Shown: positions 62,497 to 64,000 of the stretch, piece by piece
How positions within the stretch are numbered: position 1 is the stretch's first letter
Layout of the letters: every line of letters starts with the position of its first letter
Position numbers and translations under genes: made by a program
The notes under the pieces: model-generated
Told to the model about the DNA's origin: nothing
Seen by the model: the letters and a program-made list of their open reading frames with translations, nothing else
Databases searched by the model: none
Assembly: GCA_902777855.1 (NCBI GenBank)
Contig: CACYVN010000006.1
Coordinates: 1-64,000, forward strand
Source of the DNA: an uncultured bacterium
GTDB lineage: Bacteria > Cyanobacteriota > Vampirovibrionia > Gastranaerophilales > Gastranaerophilaceae
Reading direction: 5' to 3'
DNA: 64,000 nucleotides

Positions 62497-64000
62497 TTAT
62501 TTATTCCTCTGAAAGAACCCTGCAAGCTCTTTATGCGGAATTGTATGACAAATCGGACGTCCGTGCGGACAAGTATAAGGCATCTTTGTCGTTCGCCATT
62601 TTTTGATTATTTCCTGCATCTGCCATATGGTGAGCGGTGTGTTTGCTTTGACAGATGCCTTGCAGGCTGTGGTTTTTAAAATATTTTCTTCCATAGAATC
62701 AATATTTCCGTCAATATTTTGCAGAATTTCTGCAATTATATCTTTGGGATTAACCTTTGAAAGTATTTGCGGAATTTTTCTGAAAATAATTTCTTTGTCA
62801 CTGACAAATTCTATTCCGTAACCGTATCTTTCAAATTTTTCAAGATTTTCTTTGATAAGTTCGCATTCCGATGCGGAAATTTCAATTACATCGGATACAA
62901 AAAGCATCTGAGAAATGATTTCTTTATCGTTTTGCAGTTTTTCGTAATTGTATCTTTCTTCTGCTATATGCTGGTCAACAATTTCAAGTCCTTCTTCGGT
63001 TTCTATTAAGATATAAGTATCCTTATATTGTCCGATAATATTATCTCCGTTTTGTTCTATCGGAGATTTGACTTCAAACATCTGATGCTGCTGAGCACTT
63101 TTAATATAATCATTTTTGGGCTGATATGATGTTTCCATTTTGTTCATAACATTTTGCGGTACAAACATTGTATCCGATTTTTCGTCAACATAAATTTCGC
63201 CTTGACTCTTTGGGAATTTTACTATTGGTGAGGTGCTTTGACTTATTGCAGGAGTTTCTGAAGGCTGAGGAGTAAAAGTTTTAACATTTGTACCATCTAT
63301 ATAATTAGATAATCCGCCCTGAACCGCACTAAAAATGAAATTGAAAATCTGGTTAGGATTTTTATATCTGACTTCTTTTTTTGTCGGGTGAACATTAACA
63401 TCAACATCATGAGGCGGAATTTCAAGATTCAGAACAACAAAAGGATATTTGTTATTTGCTGTCAGAGTTCTGTAAACAGTATCAATTGCTTTTTGAAAAA
63501 CAGGACATTTTACTGCTCTTGAATTTATATAAGTGTAATAGCTCTTTTTGCTCGAACGGGTATAATCAGGAGTGCTTACAAAACCTGAAATTTTCAATCC
63601 TGAGAGCTCATCTGTTCTTAAAACTTCTTTGAGGTTATTTGTAACATCTGATGAGTAAACCTCTTTAATTGTTTGGGTTAAATTATTTTGTCCGGTTGTT
63701 TTTAAGGCAGTTTTACCGTATTTTTTCAGTTCTAACGAAACTTCAGGATGGGATAATGCAATAGACTGAATAACTTCCTGAATATATGAAAATTCTGTTG
63801 AAGAACTTTTTAAGAATTTCAAACGAACAGGCAGGTTGTAGAATAAATCCTTAACTTCCATAATGGTACCGACAGCACAACCTGTCTCGACTTGAGTAAC
63901 TTCGGAGTTCTCACATTTAACCTTTGTACCTGTTTCAAAATCAGGAGTTCGTGTTATACATGTGAGTTTGGAAATTGAAATTATACTTGCAAGCGCTTCC
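62497..64000 (-). CDS. mutL: DNA mismatch repair protein MutL (5' end outside window)
   Basis: The frame runs to the window edge, so about 500 C-terminal-side residues are seen. EALASI...SISKL and GTIMEVKDLFYNLPVRLKFLK are the GHKL ATPase motifs' downstream part; NSRAVKCPVF and HPTKKEVR close the N-terminal domain. A linker (about 215-290 in the visible part) leads to the endonuclease domain with DQHIAEERYNYE, ACKASVKANTPL and CPHGRPICH. The DQHA motif has Ile for Ala; the other metal-site motifs are intact. Confidence 0.95.
   Translation of the reverse strand, partial: EALASIISISKLTCITRTPDFETGTKVKCENSEVTQVETGCAVGTIMEVKDLFYNLPVRLKFLKSSSTEFSYIQEVIQSIALSHPEVSLELKKYGKTALKTTGQNNLTQTIKEVYSSDVTNNLKEVLRTDELSGLKISGFVSTPDYTRSSKKSYYTYINSRAVKCPVFQKAIDTVYRTLTANNKYPFVVLNLEIPPHDVDVNVHPTKKEVRYKNPNQIFNFIFSAVQGGLSNYIDGTNVKTFTPQPSETPAISQSTSPIVKFPKSQGEIYVDEKSDTMFVPQNVMNKMETSYQPKNDYIKSAQQHQMFEVKSPIEQNGDNIIGQYKDTYILIETEEGLEIVDQHIAEERYNYEKLQNDKEIISQMLFVSDVIEISASECELIKENLEKFERYGYGIEFVSDKEIIFRKIPQILSKVNPKDIIAEILQNIDGNIDSMEENILKTTACKASVKANTPLTIWQMQEIIKKWRTTKMPYTCPHGRPICHTIPHKELAGFFQRNK

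Noticed and set aside
62497-63861. MutL starting at the Met at 63861
   Set aside because: The frame continues without a stop to the window edge and the upstream codons match conserved MutL sequence, so the gene is cut by the window.

Overview
The window is one AT-rich, gene-dense bacterial chromosome segment. I read it, tentatively, as an uncultured gut bacterium of the non-photosynthetic cyanobacterial sister lineage (Melainabacteria/Vampirovibrionia, order Gastranaerophilales). The grounds are lineage-looking proteins carrying N-terminal NVSFKG-like motifs, a diderm-style set of envelope genes, the MEP isoprenoid genes ispE and ispF, and a coherent set of short hairpin repeats. No rRNA, CRISPR array, transposase, integrase or clear prophage is present. 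The lineage call is inference; the gene calls mostly rest on visible motifs.

Layout. 1-5.5 kb: hairpin-rich spacer, a GtrA-like membrane protein, a complete AmmeMemoRadiSam set (Memo-AMMECR1 fusion divergent from its radical SAM enzyme) and leuS. 5.6-9.1 kb: an unknown gene, then a three-gene operon of uncharacterised proteins behind a leader that looks like a cobalamin-type riboswitch whose expression-platform hairpin ends at the start codon. 9.1-11.2 kb: rpmE, a DUF486 membrane protein, tRNA-Thr(TGT), tRNA-Thr(GGT) and tRNA-Tyr(GTA), with broken tRNA copies and hairpins. 11.2-15.1 kb: a CHAP-type hydrolase, a small secreted protein, a COG2056 antiporter and prs. 15.4-20.3 kb: a tandem array of four related membrane-protein units, then an SF1 helicase-nuclease. 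20.3-26.3 kb: a ferredoxin-nitroreductase, an operon of class III aminotransferase, alpha/beta hydrolase and membrane protein, and a second operon with a HAD phosphatase and an M48-like protein lacking its catalytic Glu. 26.5-34.4 kb: a seven-gene surface-glycan cluster with teichoic-acid-like glycerol-phosphate genes. 34.6-39.1 kb: mostly unknown or secreted proteins plus a PHP phosphoesterase and a transglycosylase-like protein. 39.4-43.1 kb: a 3.4-kb island bounded by an 81-bp repeat of the tRNA-Ile 3' end. 43.3-53.5 kb: housekeeping genes (NUDIX, HAD, acyltransferase, ispF, tgt, secA) with a LysM/lysozyme. 53.6-58.3 kb: an AddAB-like fused double helicase with a separate Cas4/RecB-type nuclease. 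58.6-61.4 kb: a large low-complexity protein. 61.5 kb to the end: ispE and mutL (5' end outside the window).

Themes. First, several families of short palindromes are scattered here with compensatory changes in their stems. Three copies lie in frame inside genes (leuS, the nuclease, and the third gene of the riboswitch operon), as in Rickettsia palindromic elements. Second, an identically built 40-bp hairpin splits partial copies of two different tRNAs. Third, about ten genes have a -10 hexamer ending 6-7 nt before the start codon, which suggests common leaderless transcription. The best candidates for undescribed biology are the riboswitch operon, the in-frame repeats, the tRNA-splitting element and the tandem membrane array beside the helicase-nuclease.
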